A DNA stretch of 57,783 nt, taken from Nocardia amamiensis (lineage in GTDB: Bacteria; Actinomycetota; Actinomycetes; Mycobacteriales; Mycobacteriaceae). A model generated the notes under the pieces. It worked only from the letters and a program-made list of their open reading frames with translations, made no database searches and was not told the DNA's origin. Each line of letters opens with the position of its first letter. The stretch's first letter is position 1. The position numbers and the translations under genes were made by a program. Location: positions 1 to 57,783 of the forward strand of contig NZ_JADLQX010000040.1 in assembly GCF_015477605.1 (NCBI RefSeq). The letters run 5' to 3'. Below, piece after piece: positions 1 to 9,205 of this stretch.

Positions 1-108
1 GTTAGTTCTTTACTTACTTGATTCTTTCCTTCCATTTTCTTTCCTTTCTTTCTTGCCCTGACGGGTATTTTTCTGATAGGGTGAGAGGGTACCAGACGAG
101 AGGCCGAC
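1..108. repeat. Left terminal region (telomere-like)
   Basis: The first 55 or so bases are a pyrimidine-rich run on the plus strand, much lower in GC than the interior. Read inward from base 1, GTTAGTTCTTTACTTACTT matches the right end read inward from base 57714 (GTTTGTTTCTATACTTACTT) at 17 of 20 aligned positions with one gap. Both continue into C/T runs containing CTTCC and CTTTCC. The match begins exactly at base 1, as expected if the contig starts at a true replicon end. No classical actinomycete invertron palindromes were seen. Confidence 0.7.
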
Positions 109-123
109 ATGAAAGGCGACATC

Positions 124-1320
124 ATGACCGACGAACGGCGCACACCGCTGTCCGAGCGTGTTCCGGTTGGGGAACAGGTCGGGACCTGCGAATTCGTGAT
201 GGATGACGAGGGGCACCAGTGCGGGCGACCGGTTTACGCGAAGTCGCTGCACGGCCGCCGCCCGAAGTACTGCAACGAGGTCGTCAACGGCATTCTTCAC
301 AACGGGAAAAATGCCGCAAAAGCCCGTGAGCTGCACGGATTCAACGCGGCACCGGCTATCCGCCCCGTCCAAAAGCAGGAGTTCCCCGCCCCTTCACGCG
401 TCGCCGAGCCTATTTCTTCCGAGCCTGCTGAATCTGCGGCCAATACTTTCGTTACATCTACTTCCGTTACATCGCACGCCGCAGAGTCGACCAGCGAGGA
501 GCCCCATCGGCCGGTGACCGAGGCGCGCGAGCAGTTCGCCGCGCTCGTCGAGCAGTTCCAGGCCGCCGCCGAGAAGATCGCCCAGGCCGCCGAGAAGATC
601 GCTCCGGAAGCTCGCGCTGTAATCGGGGCGGCCGGGGCGGCCGGGGCGGCCGAGCGCGAGATCATCCAGATCGTGACCGCTGCAGAGGAGGAGCTGGTCC
701 ACGCGAACGCGCAACGCAAGGTCGCTGAGGAGTTGGCGCAGGAGCGCCGCAAGCTCGCCGACAAGCACGCCGAGGAGCGCCATCGGATGGCGGTTGAACG
801 CGACGAGGCGAAAGCTGCGGCAGAGACTGCGAAGGCGGAGGCCGATCAGGCTGTTGCCGAGGCCCAGAAGACGGCGGCGGACGCAATCCAGGCCGCTCGG
901 GATGAGGCCGCCGAGGCGATTGCTGCTGCCGTAGCGGAGCGCGACGAGGCGCTGAGAGAAGCCGAGGAGCAGCGGAAGCGTGCGGATCGGATTGCCGCTG
1001 AGTCCGCTGCAACTGCCCAGAAAGCAGCCGAGGATACGCGAGCTGCTCATGACCAGGTCCAGGCCGCTCAGCGGGCGCGGAAGCACGCGGAAGATGAAGC
1101 TGTGCATCTGCGGAAGCAGGTGGATCAGCTCATCGACAACCTGGAAAAGGAGCGTAAGCGCCGCGACGAGGATGACGAGCGGTACCGGACGCGGCTCAAA
1201 GAGGTAACCGACTACTACAGCGCAATGCTGAAAAATGCCACTGCGGCGGCACACAATGCCATGCAGGTGGAAGAAATCGGGAATATTCCCTCTCCGACCA
1301 CCCCGCGTGCTCAGGGCTGA
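124..1320 (+). CDS. Zinc-finger and long coiled-coil protein next to the left end
   Basis: 398 residues. The N-terminal 60 residues hold a Cys/His cluster (CEFV...QCGRPV...RPKYC...NGILHNG) that looks like a small metal-binding DNA-contact module. After a Ser/Thr/Pro linker, residues from about 140 to 370 are almost entirely Ala/Glu/Arg/Lys-rich coiled coil. The layout resembles KfrA-type plasmid proteins (DNA-binding head, coiled-coil tail), but the family is not certain. I chose ATG 124 because GAAAGG lies 7 bases upstream; ATG 109 is possible. It is the leftmost gene, runs away from the end, and sits 20 bases before the RusA-like gene, which carries a similar Cys-rich motif. A structural or end-binding role is inference. 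Confidence 0.75.
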   Translation: MTDERRTPLSERVPVGEQVGTCEFVMDDEGHQCGRPVYAKSLHGRRPKYCNEVVNGILHNGKNAAKARELHGFNAAPAIRPVQKQEFPAPSRVAEPISSEPAESAANTFVTSTSVTSHAAESTSEEPHRPVTEAREQFAALVEQFQAAAEKIAQAAEKIAPEARAVIGAAGAAGAAEREIIQIVTAAEEELVHANAQRKVAEELAQERRKLADKHAEERHRMAVERDEAKAAAETAKAEADQAVAEAQKTAADAIQAARDEAAEAIAAAVAERDEALREAEEQRKRADRIAAESAATAQKAAEDTRAAHDQVQAAQRARKHAEDEAVHLRKQVDQLIDNLEKERKRRDEDDERYRTRLKEVTDYYSAMLKNATAAAHNAMQVEEIGNIPSPTTPRAQG

Positions 1321-1340
1321 TTCCGAGAGAGGGCTTGGAC

Positions 1341-2234
1341 GTGGTGAACAACCCAGCAGCGGCGGCGCGGGCGGACATCGGCGCGGGTTCTGCGATTATC
1401 GAATTGCCTTGGACAGCACCGCCTCTCACGCTGAACCAGCGTCGCGCGACGCGTGGCGCCATGTTCGCCCGCGCCGCGAAGATCGCGGATGTCCGCCAAG
1501 AGGTCTACGAGCGGGCTATGGCGGCGCGCCTGCCTCGCGGCCTCAACCATGTCACGGTGACGCTGCACTACCGCCCGAGAGACAATCGGCGGCGGGACAC
1601 GGACAACCTGGTCGACACTGCCAAGCCTGCCTACGACGCCCTCACCGACGGCCGGCCTGCAAGGCTCTCGCGGCCGAAGGACCCCAAGAAGAAGCCGAGG
1701 CTGATCCCTGCCCAGCTCGGGTGTGGCCTGGTGCCCGATGACACCCCTGAGTTCATGGCCAAACCCGAGCCGATCATCCACCGCGCCGAGAAGGGCAAGG
1801 GCGGTGCGATGTGGCTGGAGATCACCTGGGATGCGCAGTCGCCCGACAGCGTGCCTGCAGAGCCCGCTCCCGTGCCAGATCCGGTTGTGGTTCCGGTTGA
1901 GCAGGATCATCCCGTCAGAACGGCGCACAGCGCCCCGAAACGTGCCAGCCAGAACAGGCGGCGGACAGCCCAGCGAGCTGCTTTGCACGCGGTTCCTGCC
2001 GTGGCCATTTCTTCCCCCGACATCGCGGTGCCAGCGACGCCAATGCCTATTTCTTCCCCAGCTTCGGCGACTTCGAGCGGCAACGGAGCAGCGCCTGCGG
2101 CGACGTCGGCTTTGCGGGACACCACCCGGTGCGCGGTGTGCGACGGGGCGATCATGCAGCCGGGGACCGGCCGTCCGCGCCGTTTCTGTTCGGGCGCCTG
2201 CCGCGTGCGCGCTCATCGGGCAGCGAAGAAGTAG
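1341..2234 (+). CDS. RusA-like Holliday junction resolvase with C-terminal zinc finger
   Basis: 297 residues from GTG 1341 (purine-rich ribosome site 8 bases upstream). Residues 70-160 match the actinophage RusA family: a TVTLHYRP strand, then RRDTDNL (D86, D88, N89), K95 and D99-A-L, and after a basic insert VPDDTPEF (D133, D134). RusA enzymes are dimeric, metal-dependent nucleases that cut four-way junctions using these acidic residues. The C terminus adds a CxxC...RPRRFCSxxC module that phage RusA usually lacks. Residues 190-260 are a low-complexity linker. On a linear plasmid it could resolve recombination or replication intermediates; its place beside the left end suggests terminal junctions, which is inference. 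Confidence 0.85.
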   Translation: MVNNPAAAARADIGAGSAIIELPWTAPPLTLNQRRATRGAMFARAAKIADVRQEVYERAMAARLPRGLNHVTVTLHYRPRDNRRRDTDNLVDTAKPAYDALTDGRPARLSRPKDPKKKPRLIPAQLGCGLVPDDTPEFMAKPEPIIHRAEKGKGGAMWLEITWDAQSPDSVPAEPAPVPDPVVVPVEQDHPVRTAHSAPKRASQNRRRTAQRAALHAVPAVAISSPDIAVPATPMPISSPASATSSGNGAAPAATSALRDTTRCAVCDGAIMQPGTGRPRRFCSGACRVRAHRAAKK

Positions 2235-2568
2235 AACGGGACGGCATTCGTCGTCGAAGGATCGGGGGGCATCGCTCCGGGCTTTTGCTGTGCGTGGGAG
2301 TCGTTGCGGCAGGGTGATTCCTGGGGGGGCGCGGCGAGACCGGGGCGGCGATGACCTTGGATGCCAAGTGGATACACCGGTTGCCTTCCCACTGCCCCTC
2401 TTCCACACTTGCTGTCCGTTCACCATCCTCACCTGACATGCACCCATCACCTGCAGCCATCCTCCTATAACCCCAAATTCGCCTACGCCCACCACCATTC
2501 AGCAATAACCGCGCAAACCTCATACATTCTTGGCCGCTAAGGGTTTGCGTACCGTGGATTGTGTGGTC
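2235..2568. other. Intergenic region before the relaxase; candidate oriT
   Basis: No gene is apparent. The plus strand is pyrimidine-rich from about 2380 to 2510. An 8-bp inverted repeat, CGCAAACC (2512-2519) and GGTTTGCG (2542-2549) with a 22-base spacer, lies 20 bases before the relaxase start. MobF relaxases normally nick a site beside an inverted repeat upstream of their own gene, so this is the best oriT candidate in the window. No nic site can be assigned. Confidence 0.35.
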
Positions 2569-5500
2569 ATGACGCTGCACAAGCTGGCAGCGGGCGAGGG
2601 CTATCTGTACTACGCCCGCTGCATTGCTGTGGGCGACGGCGATGATCGCGGACGCGCCACGCTGGCCGACTATTACGAGGCCAAGGGCGAGGCGCCGGGG
2701 CGGTGGATCGGGTCGGGGCTGGTCGCTTTCGCCGGGATCGAGGCCGGGGACGCGATCACCGAGGCGCAGATGGCCGCGCTGTTCGGTGAGGGTCGGCATC
2801 CGGATGCCGCGGCGATCACCGCGCGGTTGAAGGCGGACGGCGTGACGCAGCCGTGGGTGATCCGTGAGCTGACCCGGCTTGGGCGGCCGTTCTACCGGTA
2901 CCGCGAGCGACCAGACTTTCGGCGTGAGTGCGCGGTCGCGATCGAGGCCTGGAACATCGAGCAGGGCAATCCGCGCGATGAGAAGGTGCCCGAGGAGGTG
3001 CTCGAGCGCATCCGCACCGAGGTCGCGTTGCGGATGTTCACCGCGGAGCACGAGCGGGCGCCGAAGACCGATACCGAGTTGTCGGGGTGGATCTCGCGGA
3101 ATCTGCGGCCGCCGAAAGTGGCGTTGGCGGCGGTCGATCTAACGTTCTCCCCGGCCAAGTCGGTGTCGGCGGTGTGGGCGGTGGCGCCGCGCGAGGTCGC
3201 CGAGAAGATCGAGGCTGCCCACTATGCCGCGATCAGGGACGCGCTGGCGTATCTGGAGAAGCACGCCGTGTACACCCGGCTGGGTGCCTGCGGCGTGCGG
3301 CAGGTCGACACGGAAGGGATTATCGCGGCCGCCTACACCCACCGAGATTCCCGCGCCGGCGACCCTGATCTGCACACCCATGTGGTCGTCTCGGCGAAGG
3401 TCCGCACCTTGGACGGCAGTTGGCGAGCGATCGACAGCAGCCAGCTCTACTTGCACAACGTGGCCGCCTCCGAGGTCTACAACACGAGACTGGAGGCATA
3501 TCTCGGTGAGGCGCTTGAGCTGGCGTTCGCCGAACGCCCCGGCCAGGTCGCGGGTAAGCGGCCGGTGCGGGAGATCGTCGGTGTGGCCGCGGAGCTCAAC
3601 GAGCTGTGGTCCAAGCGCAACACGGAGATCACCGCCCGAGTTGGCGCGGAGAGCAGCGCATTCCAGGCCCGGCACCAGCGGGAGCCGATGCCGAAGGAAG
3701 TGTTGCGGATGGCGGGGACGGCCACGATCGCGACCAGGGCGCGCAAGCACGCGCCGCGGGCGCTGATCGAGCAGCGGGCAGCGTGGTGGGCGGAGGCGGT
3801 GCAGCTGCTGGGCGAGCAGCGGCTCGAGGCGATGTTGGCGCATGTCCTGGCACGCGAACACGACGGCGAGCGTGTGCGGGAGTTCGTCGACGAGGCCTGG
3901 ATCGACGACATCGCGCGGAGGGTGATCGCGACGGTCTCCGAGTCGCGGGCGACGTGGCGGATCCCGCATGTCCGGGCGGAAGCAGAGCGGCAGATGCGCG
4001 GCCGGCGCATCGACGTCGAACAGTTGGATGAGATTGTCGAGCGCGTGATCGATACCGCTCTGGCGGAGCCGATCTCGATCCCGCGTGGTGTGCACGACAC
4101 CATCGCGGCGCCGGGCGTGCTGGCTCGCCGCGACGGCACGAGCGTGTACGTGACTGCCGGATCCACGCTGTACACCTCGCCGCAGGTGCTGGCGGCCGAG
4201 CGACGGCTGCTCAAGGCGAGCACCCAGTACGGCGGTCGCACCATATCGGCGGCCGCCGTTGAGGTCGCTGAAGTCGAGTACGCCGCAAATAACCAGGGGC
4301 GGCGGCTGAATCCGGGACAGCGTGCCCTCGTGCAGGCGTTCGCGACTTCCGGGGCTCGGTTGCAGGTGGCGATCGCCCCAGCCGGGACGGGCAAGACAAC
4401 GGCGATGCAGGTGTTGGTGCGGGCGTGGCGGGCCGAGGGTGGCTCGGTGATCGGGCTGGCGCCGACGTCGGCGGCGGCGGGGGTGCTCGAGCAGGAGGCG
4501 GGGGTGAGCGCGTCCACGATCGACCTGCTGGTCACGGTGGCCGCCGATCTGGAGTCCGGTGTGCTGGACGAGCTGGATGCGCCGGAATGGGTGCGCAGCA
4601 TCGACGAGCGCACGCTGGTCATCCTCGACGAGGCGGCGAAGGCCTCGACCGCCAATCTCGATGCGGCCGTGGCGTTCCTGCTGCGGCGCGGCGCGTCGAT
4701 CCGGGCGATCGGCGACGACCAGCAGCTGGCGTCCGTGGCGGCGGGCGGGGTGATGCGCGACATCGCCCACACCAGCGACGCGCTGACCCTGACGACGGTG
4801 ATGCGGTTCGCCGATGCCGGCGAGCGCGCCGCGTCGCTGGCGGTGCGAGACGGCGATCCGGCCGGCCTCGCCTTCTACGCCGACCGGGACCGTATCCATG
4901 TCGGCACGATCGGATCGGTGACCGAGCAGGCCTTCGCCGCGTGGGCCGCCGACAACGCCGCGGGCCTGGACTCGCTGCTGCTCGCGCCAACCCGGGATCT
5001 GGTGAGCGAGCTGAACGCGCGGGCCCGCGCGCAGCGGCTGTCCCGCACTCCCCTACCGGATGATGCGCGTGAGGTGGTGCTCAGCGACGGCCTGGCCGCC
5101 AGCGTCGGCGACACGATCGTCACCCGCCGCAACAACTACTCGGTGCGCATCTCGGCGACCGACTTCGTGCGCAACGGCTATCGCTGGGTCGTGCGCGAGG
5201 TGCACCCGGACGGCCGGATCACCGCCGCGCACACCCTTTCCGGGCGCCTGGCCACGCTGGACGCCGACTACGTCCGCGAGCATGTGCAACTAGGCTATGC
5301 GAGCACCATCGACTCCAGCCAGGGACTGACCGTCGACACCTGCCACGGGCTGATGACCCGTCGCGCGCACCGTGGCCAGGTCTACGTGGTGCTCACGCGC
5401 GGCCGATCGGCGAACCACATCTACATCGAAACCGGCCTGGATCCGGCCGGACCCGCGGCCTACACGATCGACGCGGTGCACCCACCGACCTACCTGGACG

Positions 5501-7275
5501 TGCTCACCGAGGTGTTGAACCGCCGCGGTGGGCAGGTCTCGGCGAGCACCGGGCAACGCGAAGCCGAGGATCCGCGCCGCCGGTTGCAGGCCGCGGTCGG
5601 CGCGTACGCTGACTCGATCGGCGTGGTGGCCGAGCACCTGTTCGGCGCCCGGGCGCGCGCGGACATCGACGCGGCCGCCGATCGCCTGGTCCCCGGTCTC
5701 ACCGACGAATCCGCCTATCCGACGCTGCGGCAACACCTTTGGCTGCGCGCCGCCCAGGGTGATGATCCGGTGGCGCTCCTGACCGAGGCGGTGGCGGCGC
5801 GAGAGCTCGACACCGCGACCGACCGGGCGGCGGTGTTGCACTGGCGCATCGGCGACCGTGTCGAGCGTGGACCGCTGCCGTGGCTGCCGACCGTGCCCGC
5901 GGCGCTGCGCGGTGATCCGGAGTACGGGGCGGCGCTGGCGGCCCGCGAGGACCAGGTGCAGGCGCTGGCTGCTGAGGTCGCGCAGCAGGCGCGGTCCTGG
6001 ACAGAGAAGACGGCGCCGATGTGGGCGCGACCGCTGGTCGGCGCCGACGCGCAGCTGCTCGAGGAGCTCGCGGTGTGGCGGGCCGCGCGCGGGATCGCCG
6101 ACAACGACCGCCGGCGCACCGGCCCGGCCGTGCGGGAGTCCACCGCACAGGGTGTGCAGGTGGATCTCGACCGGCGCGCGGCCGCCGTGCTCGGCCACCA
6201 GGCCCTCGACGTGCGCCGCTGGAAACCCTTGGTCGACAGCCTGGATCCGAAGATCACCAGTGACCCGTACTGGCCGACGCTGGCCGCGGAGTTGTCGCGG
6301 GCGGCTGCGACCGGTGTGGACGTGCCCGCAGCGGTGCGTGCCGCGGTCGACGAGCGGGCGTTGCCGGTCGATCAGCCCGCCGCGGCGCTACGGTGGCGTC
6401 TAGCGCCTGAGCTAGACGAACGCAGCGACGACAAGACCAGCGCGTTCGGTGCGGTGCTCGACGAGCTGCGCGGCAATAAGCTGCGGCGAATGACGGATAC
6501 CGAGTTGGCGCGGCAGGTCGAGCAGCTGCGCAACCAGGTGATGTTCGACCACACCGCCCCCGCGCTGACTGGCGACAAGACCGGCCAGGCCGTCGCCGAG
6601 ACCCAAAGGGCCCAGCAGCGCCGCGTCGAGCAAGCCGCCGCGATTCGCCGCGCGCAAGAGCTCGACGCCGAACTCGTCGAGCTGAGGCAGGAGAGGTACC
6701 GAATCGGAGCTGCGCTGCAGGCAGAGTGGCGGCGCCTTCATGAGGCGAACAAGTGGCAGGTCCTCGCTCGCCGCAAGGCCACCAACCGGATCGCCGAGCT
6801 GGAGAAACAACTCGAGGAGCACGACAAGCTCCAGGACCCTGCACAGAAAGCTGCCGATGCCGTCGCGCTGAAAATAGTTGAGCCGAAACACCGCTGGTCG
6901 CAGGTCATCGCCGAGGCAGACGATCCCCGCCGCCACGCCGCCGAGCTCGACGCCGCAGCCGACATCGACCGCAAGTACGCCAAGGAACGCGCCGAGGCGA
7001 TCGTCCGCGCCGACAACAGCAGCGCCGAACTGGACGCTGCACTCGACGAACAGCGGCGCCGCACCGAGCAGGCCGACCCGGAGCGGGATCTCGAGGACCG
7101 CGCCCGGGCGGAACTGAAGCGCCTCGGACACCCCGCACAGCCGGAAACGGCGGCCGCCGCGAAGAAGTCACCGCGCCGCCAATCCAGGACGACGCGCGCC
7201 TGGGATCCCGGTCCCTACCGAGATATTCCGTCGATCGGGCCATCTCACGGCAGTGGGCCTGGCTACGGCCTGTAG
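2569..7275 (+). CDS. traA: MobF-family conjugative relaxase/helicase (TraA-like)
   Basis: 1568 residues, a usual size for actinobacterial TraA/TrwC proteins. It nicks oriT, stays linked to the 5' end through tyrosine and unwinds the transferred strand. Visible parts are the N terminus MTLHKLAAGEGYLYYARC with clustered catalytic tyrosines (Y12, Y14, Y15), the HUH metal motif DLHTHVV (H269, H271), Walker A APAGTGKTT (K609), Walker B VILDE (D687, E688), a RecD-like STIDSSQGLTVD motif near residue 915, and a charged coiled-coil C terminus. ATG 2569 fits the family N terminus; an in-frame TTG lies at 2530. With the FtsK-type ATPase at 30522-32246 it forms the transfer machinery seen here; no type IV secretion pore genes are present. 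Confidence 0.93.
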   Translation: MTLHKLAAGEGYLYYARCIAVGDGDDRGRATLADYYEAKGEAPGRWIGSGLVAFAGIEAGDAITEAQMAALFGEGRHPDAAAITARLKADGVTQPWVIRELTRLGRPFYRYRERPDFRRECAVAIEAWNIEQGNPRDEKVPEEVLERIRTEVALRMFTAEHERAPKTDTELSGWISRNLRPPKVALAAVDLTFSPAKSVSAVWAVAPREVAEKIEAAHYAAIRDALAYLEKHAVYTRLGACGVRQVDTEGIIAAAYTHRDSRAGDPDLHTHVVVSAKVRTLDGSWRAIDSSQLYLHNVAASEVYNTRLEAYLGEALELAFAERPGQVAGKRPVREIVGVAAELNELWSKRNTEITARVGAESSAFQARHQREPMPKEVLRMAGTATIATRARKHAPRALIEQRAAWWAEAVQLLGEQRLEAMLAHVLAREHDGERVREFVDEAWIDDIARRVIATVSESRATWRIPHVRAEAERQMRGRRIDVEQLDEIVERVIDTALAEPISIPRGVHDTIAAPGVLARRDGTSVYVTAGSTLYTSPQVLAAERRLLKASTQYGGRTISAAAVEVAEVEYAANNQGRRLNPGQRALVQAFATSGARLQVAIAPAGTGKTTAMQVLVRAWRAEGGSVIGLAPTSAAAGVLEQEAGVSASTIDLLVTVAADLESGVLDELDAPEWVRSIDERTLVILDEAAKASTANLDAAVAFLLRRGASIRAIGDDQQLASVAAGGVMRDIAHTSDALTLTTVMRFADAGERAASLAVRDGDPAGLAFYADRDRIHVGTIGSVTEQAFAAWAADNAAGLDSLLLAPTRDLVSELNARARAQRLSRTPLPDDAREVVLSDGLAASVGDTIVTRRNNYSVRISATDFVRNGYRWVVREVHPDGRITAAHTLSGRLATLDADYVREHVQLGYASTIDSSQGLTVDTCHGLMTRRAHRGQVYVVLTRGRSANHIYIETGLDPAGPAAYTIDAVHPPTYLDVLTEVLNRRGGQVSASTGQREAEDPRRRLQAAVGAYADSIGVVAEHLFGARARADIDAAADRLVPGLTDESAYPTLRQHLWLRAAQGDDPVALLTEAVAARELDTATDRAAVLHWRIGDRVERGPLPWLPTVPAALRGDPEYGAALAAREDQVQALAAEVAQQARSWTEKTAPMWARPLVGADAQLLEELAVWRAARGIADNDRRRTGPAVRESTAQGVQVDLDRRAAAVLGHQALDVRRWKPLVDSLDPKITSDPYWPTLAAELSRAAATGVDVPAAVRAAVDERALPVDQPAAALRWRLAPELDERSDDKTSAFGAVLDELRGNKLRRMTDTELARQVEQLRNQVMFDHTAPALTGDKTGQAVAETQRAQQRRVEQAAAIRRAQELDAELVELRQERYRIGAALQAEWRRLHEANKWQVLARRKATNRIAELEKQLEEHDKLQDPAQKAADAVALKIVEPKHRWSQVIAEADDPRRHAAELDAAADIDRKYAKERAEAIVRADNSSAELDAALDEQRRRTEQADPERDLEDRARAELKRLGHPAQPETAAAAKKSPRRQSRTTRAWDPGPYRDIPSIGPSHGSGPGYGL

Positions 7276-8214
7276 ACCGGGTTTGATGCGGGCGAGTGCC
7301 TGATAGTCCATATAGTCCATATGTCGCCGCGTCGAAGTTGGTTGGATCACGGGCGTCACCGTGGCGGCGTTGGCTTTCCGCGAATTCGGGCGCACTGCGC
7401 GATGACAAGGGCGTACTGGTCGCGAATCATCTTGGCACTGGCCTACCCGGTGGAAAATGCAATCGGTGGGCCCGGACGCGCCCGAGCCCACCGACCTGGG
7501 GATGTCGCACGCTCCCTACGGCAGAGCGCGTAGCCGGACCGATGTGGTTCAGTCCCAACCTCGTGGTCGCCCTTCCGCCCGGCGTCCCGGGCTGGCCGGA
7601 CCCTTATCCACGTTTCGGGCTACCCGGTGGTGCAGTCGATCTCACAACCCCAGCAGGGAAGACGCTACGCCAGAGCACCGACAGAATCCGGGTGGTGCCG
7701 AGATTCGCGCCCACGAGAATCTCGCGGGGACATGTGGTGTCGAGATTCGTGACGACCAAAGCCACGGCGTTCTTCGGCGGTGTACATATGGTGATCGGAT
7801 GGAACTCCGACGGCTTGTCAGGTTCGAACATCTCTGAGCCTCCGGGGCTGACTGCGCCGGTGGCTGCTGTGGGGATCGACCAGAGACGGTGACACCGTGG
7901 CCTAATGCCTGGATGGTGGCGGGGTTCCTGAGCGCGGGGAAATCCGTGGCGCGACTGGCAGTGAGCGAGGACAGCGAATATTCACCGAGACACATAGTGT
8001 CGATGGTGTTTCCCCTGGAAGTTTCGGGCTCCGCTTGCGCTGCGCTCCGCGTTCTCGCTGCGCCCGAAGCATACAGGGCCGGGCCGGTATTTCCCGATCA
8101 CCACTGATCATGCGGCGTGGCGTGGGCCGGGGACGCGCGGCCTCCAAGTGCGTCCATCACGGCCGGGTCGGCGGTGCCGAGAAATTCGTCGAACAGGCAA
8201 TGGCACGGAGCGCT
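7276..8214. other. 939-bp region without a convincing gene
   Basis: Open frames here overlap one another and have no family-like composition. Visible small structures are a tandem 9-bp repeat ATAGTCCAT at 7303-7320 just after the relaxase gene, and several GAGATTCG / CGAATCTC-type half-sites around 7700-7750. It may be decayed coding sequence. Confidence 0.5.
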
Positions 8215-8802
8215 CTAGTCGGCTTCTTTCACACGGTCTGTGAGGACGCTGCGGGCAGCATCCACGGAAGCAGTGCGGATGTACCGGAGTAGAGCGAGGG
8301 TTCGAGGGTTGAGGAAGTAGATGGCTGCGCCCAAAGTAGTCGCCGTCACGCCCAGCGCGGTGAACCACGGTGGGGTGTGGTCTTCGTAGACGGTGCTGGC
8401 GACAATCCCAGCGACCAGGCTGCCGCTGACAAGTCCGATGGCGACTGCGCGGTTGATCAGTATTCGGCGGGCTCGTGTCAGCACACGCTGTTCAGCTGCG
8501 TGCTCGTCCGAGGAAGCCTCGGGCTGCCCCGCATCGTCGGTTGCCACACGCATCTCGGCAAGCTGGAGGGCAATCTGCCGCTCGATCGTCTCCTTGCCCT
8601 CCAACTCTTCCGGCCAGTCACGGTAGAGCTGAACCAGCGTCTCGAGATGTTCGTGCGGTGGCTTGCGAACATTCCATCGCGCGACGACAGCCGCAATGAA
8701 CGCGGCGGCTATCACCCCCACCGGTGCAAGGACCGGAAGCCAGTCCACAAGCGCGCTTCCCCGAGGAAGGTCGGAGGCGGCAATCCAATGCAGCGGAACC
8801 AT
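8215..8802 (-). CDS. Predicted three-helix membrane protein
   Basis: 195 residues from ATG 8802; the frame stays open further upstream, but the extra residues are Arg-rich and not protein-like. Hydrophobic segments lie near residues 22-47 (WLPVLAPVGVIAAAFIAA), 127-148 (AIGLVSGSLVAGIVAS) and 157-175 (ALGVTATTLGAAIYFL). Between the first and second is a soluble acidic stretch. The family is not recognised. The gene stands alone on the minus strand with a 403-bp divergent gap to the next gene. It is probably an inner-membrane protein; its role is unknown. Confidence 0.6.
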   Translation of the reverse strand: MVPLHWIAASDLPRGSALVDWLPVLAPVGVIAAAFIAAVVARWNVRKPPHEHLETLVQLYRDWPEELEGKETIERQIALQLAEMRVATDDAGQPEASSDEHAAEQRVLTRARRILINRAVAIGLVSGSLVAGIVASTVYEDHTPPWFTALGVTATTLGAAIYFLNPRTLALLRYIRTASVDAARSVLTDRVKEAD

Positions 8803-9205
8803 GATCGAATGTTCCCAGCTGTCAACGTCTTTCGCCTCCACGACGTCAGCCCACCTGAAGAACTTCCTGATCGACCGATTGGCCGGAGCGAGACCGAACC
8901 CAGGGACGCCGGTGCGCAATCCAGGCCGCAGACGGGAGTGGAAGTGCCTCACAACCGATCGCCGCCGCGAGCCTGGCCTCACCTGTTGACCGGACTAAGA
9001 GCCTGATTGGTGTCGGTAGGCGTGGCTATGGTGGGTCTGGGCAACGCACAGGCCCCTCTCCGAGCCGACCCGGTCCCCACGCGGCCGACACGGCGACCGA
9101 GGACAAGACGGCTCCGCCTCAGTGCGAACGGCACATCCGACGTGATCACCTGCTGTCCAGGGCTGACCTCGCGGAGTGCGTGGGACTCTGCTGGAGGACA
9201 ACCTG
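8803..9205. other. Divergent intergenic region
   Basis: 403 bp between a minus-strand membrane gene and the plus-strand Cys-rich gene. It must hold promoters for both. No clear -35/-10 pair, repeat or small gene could be singled out. Confidence 0.4.

Noticed and set aside
394..1254. Antisense frame of 286 codons over the first gene
   Set aside because: Mirror of a repetitive Ala/Glu-rich coding sequence; the plus strand has a start, ribosome site and a Cys motif.
3139..4899. Long open frame (586 codons) on the minus strand
   Set aside because: It is antisense to the relaxase motor region; the plus-strand frame carries all conserved motifs, and such shadows are usual in high-GC DNA.
7296..7892. 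Open frame of 198 codons after the relaxase
   Set aside because: No ribosome site, composition like random high-GC translation, and overlapped by equally long frames.
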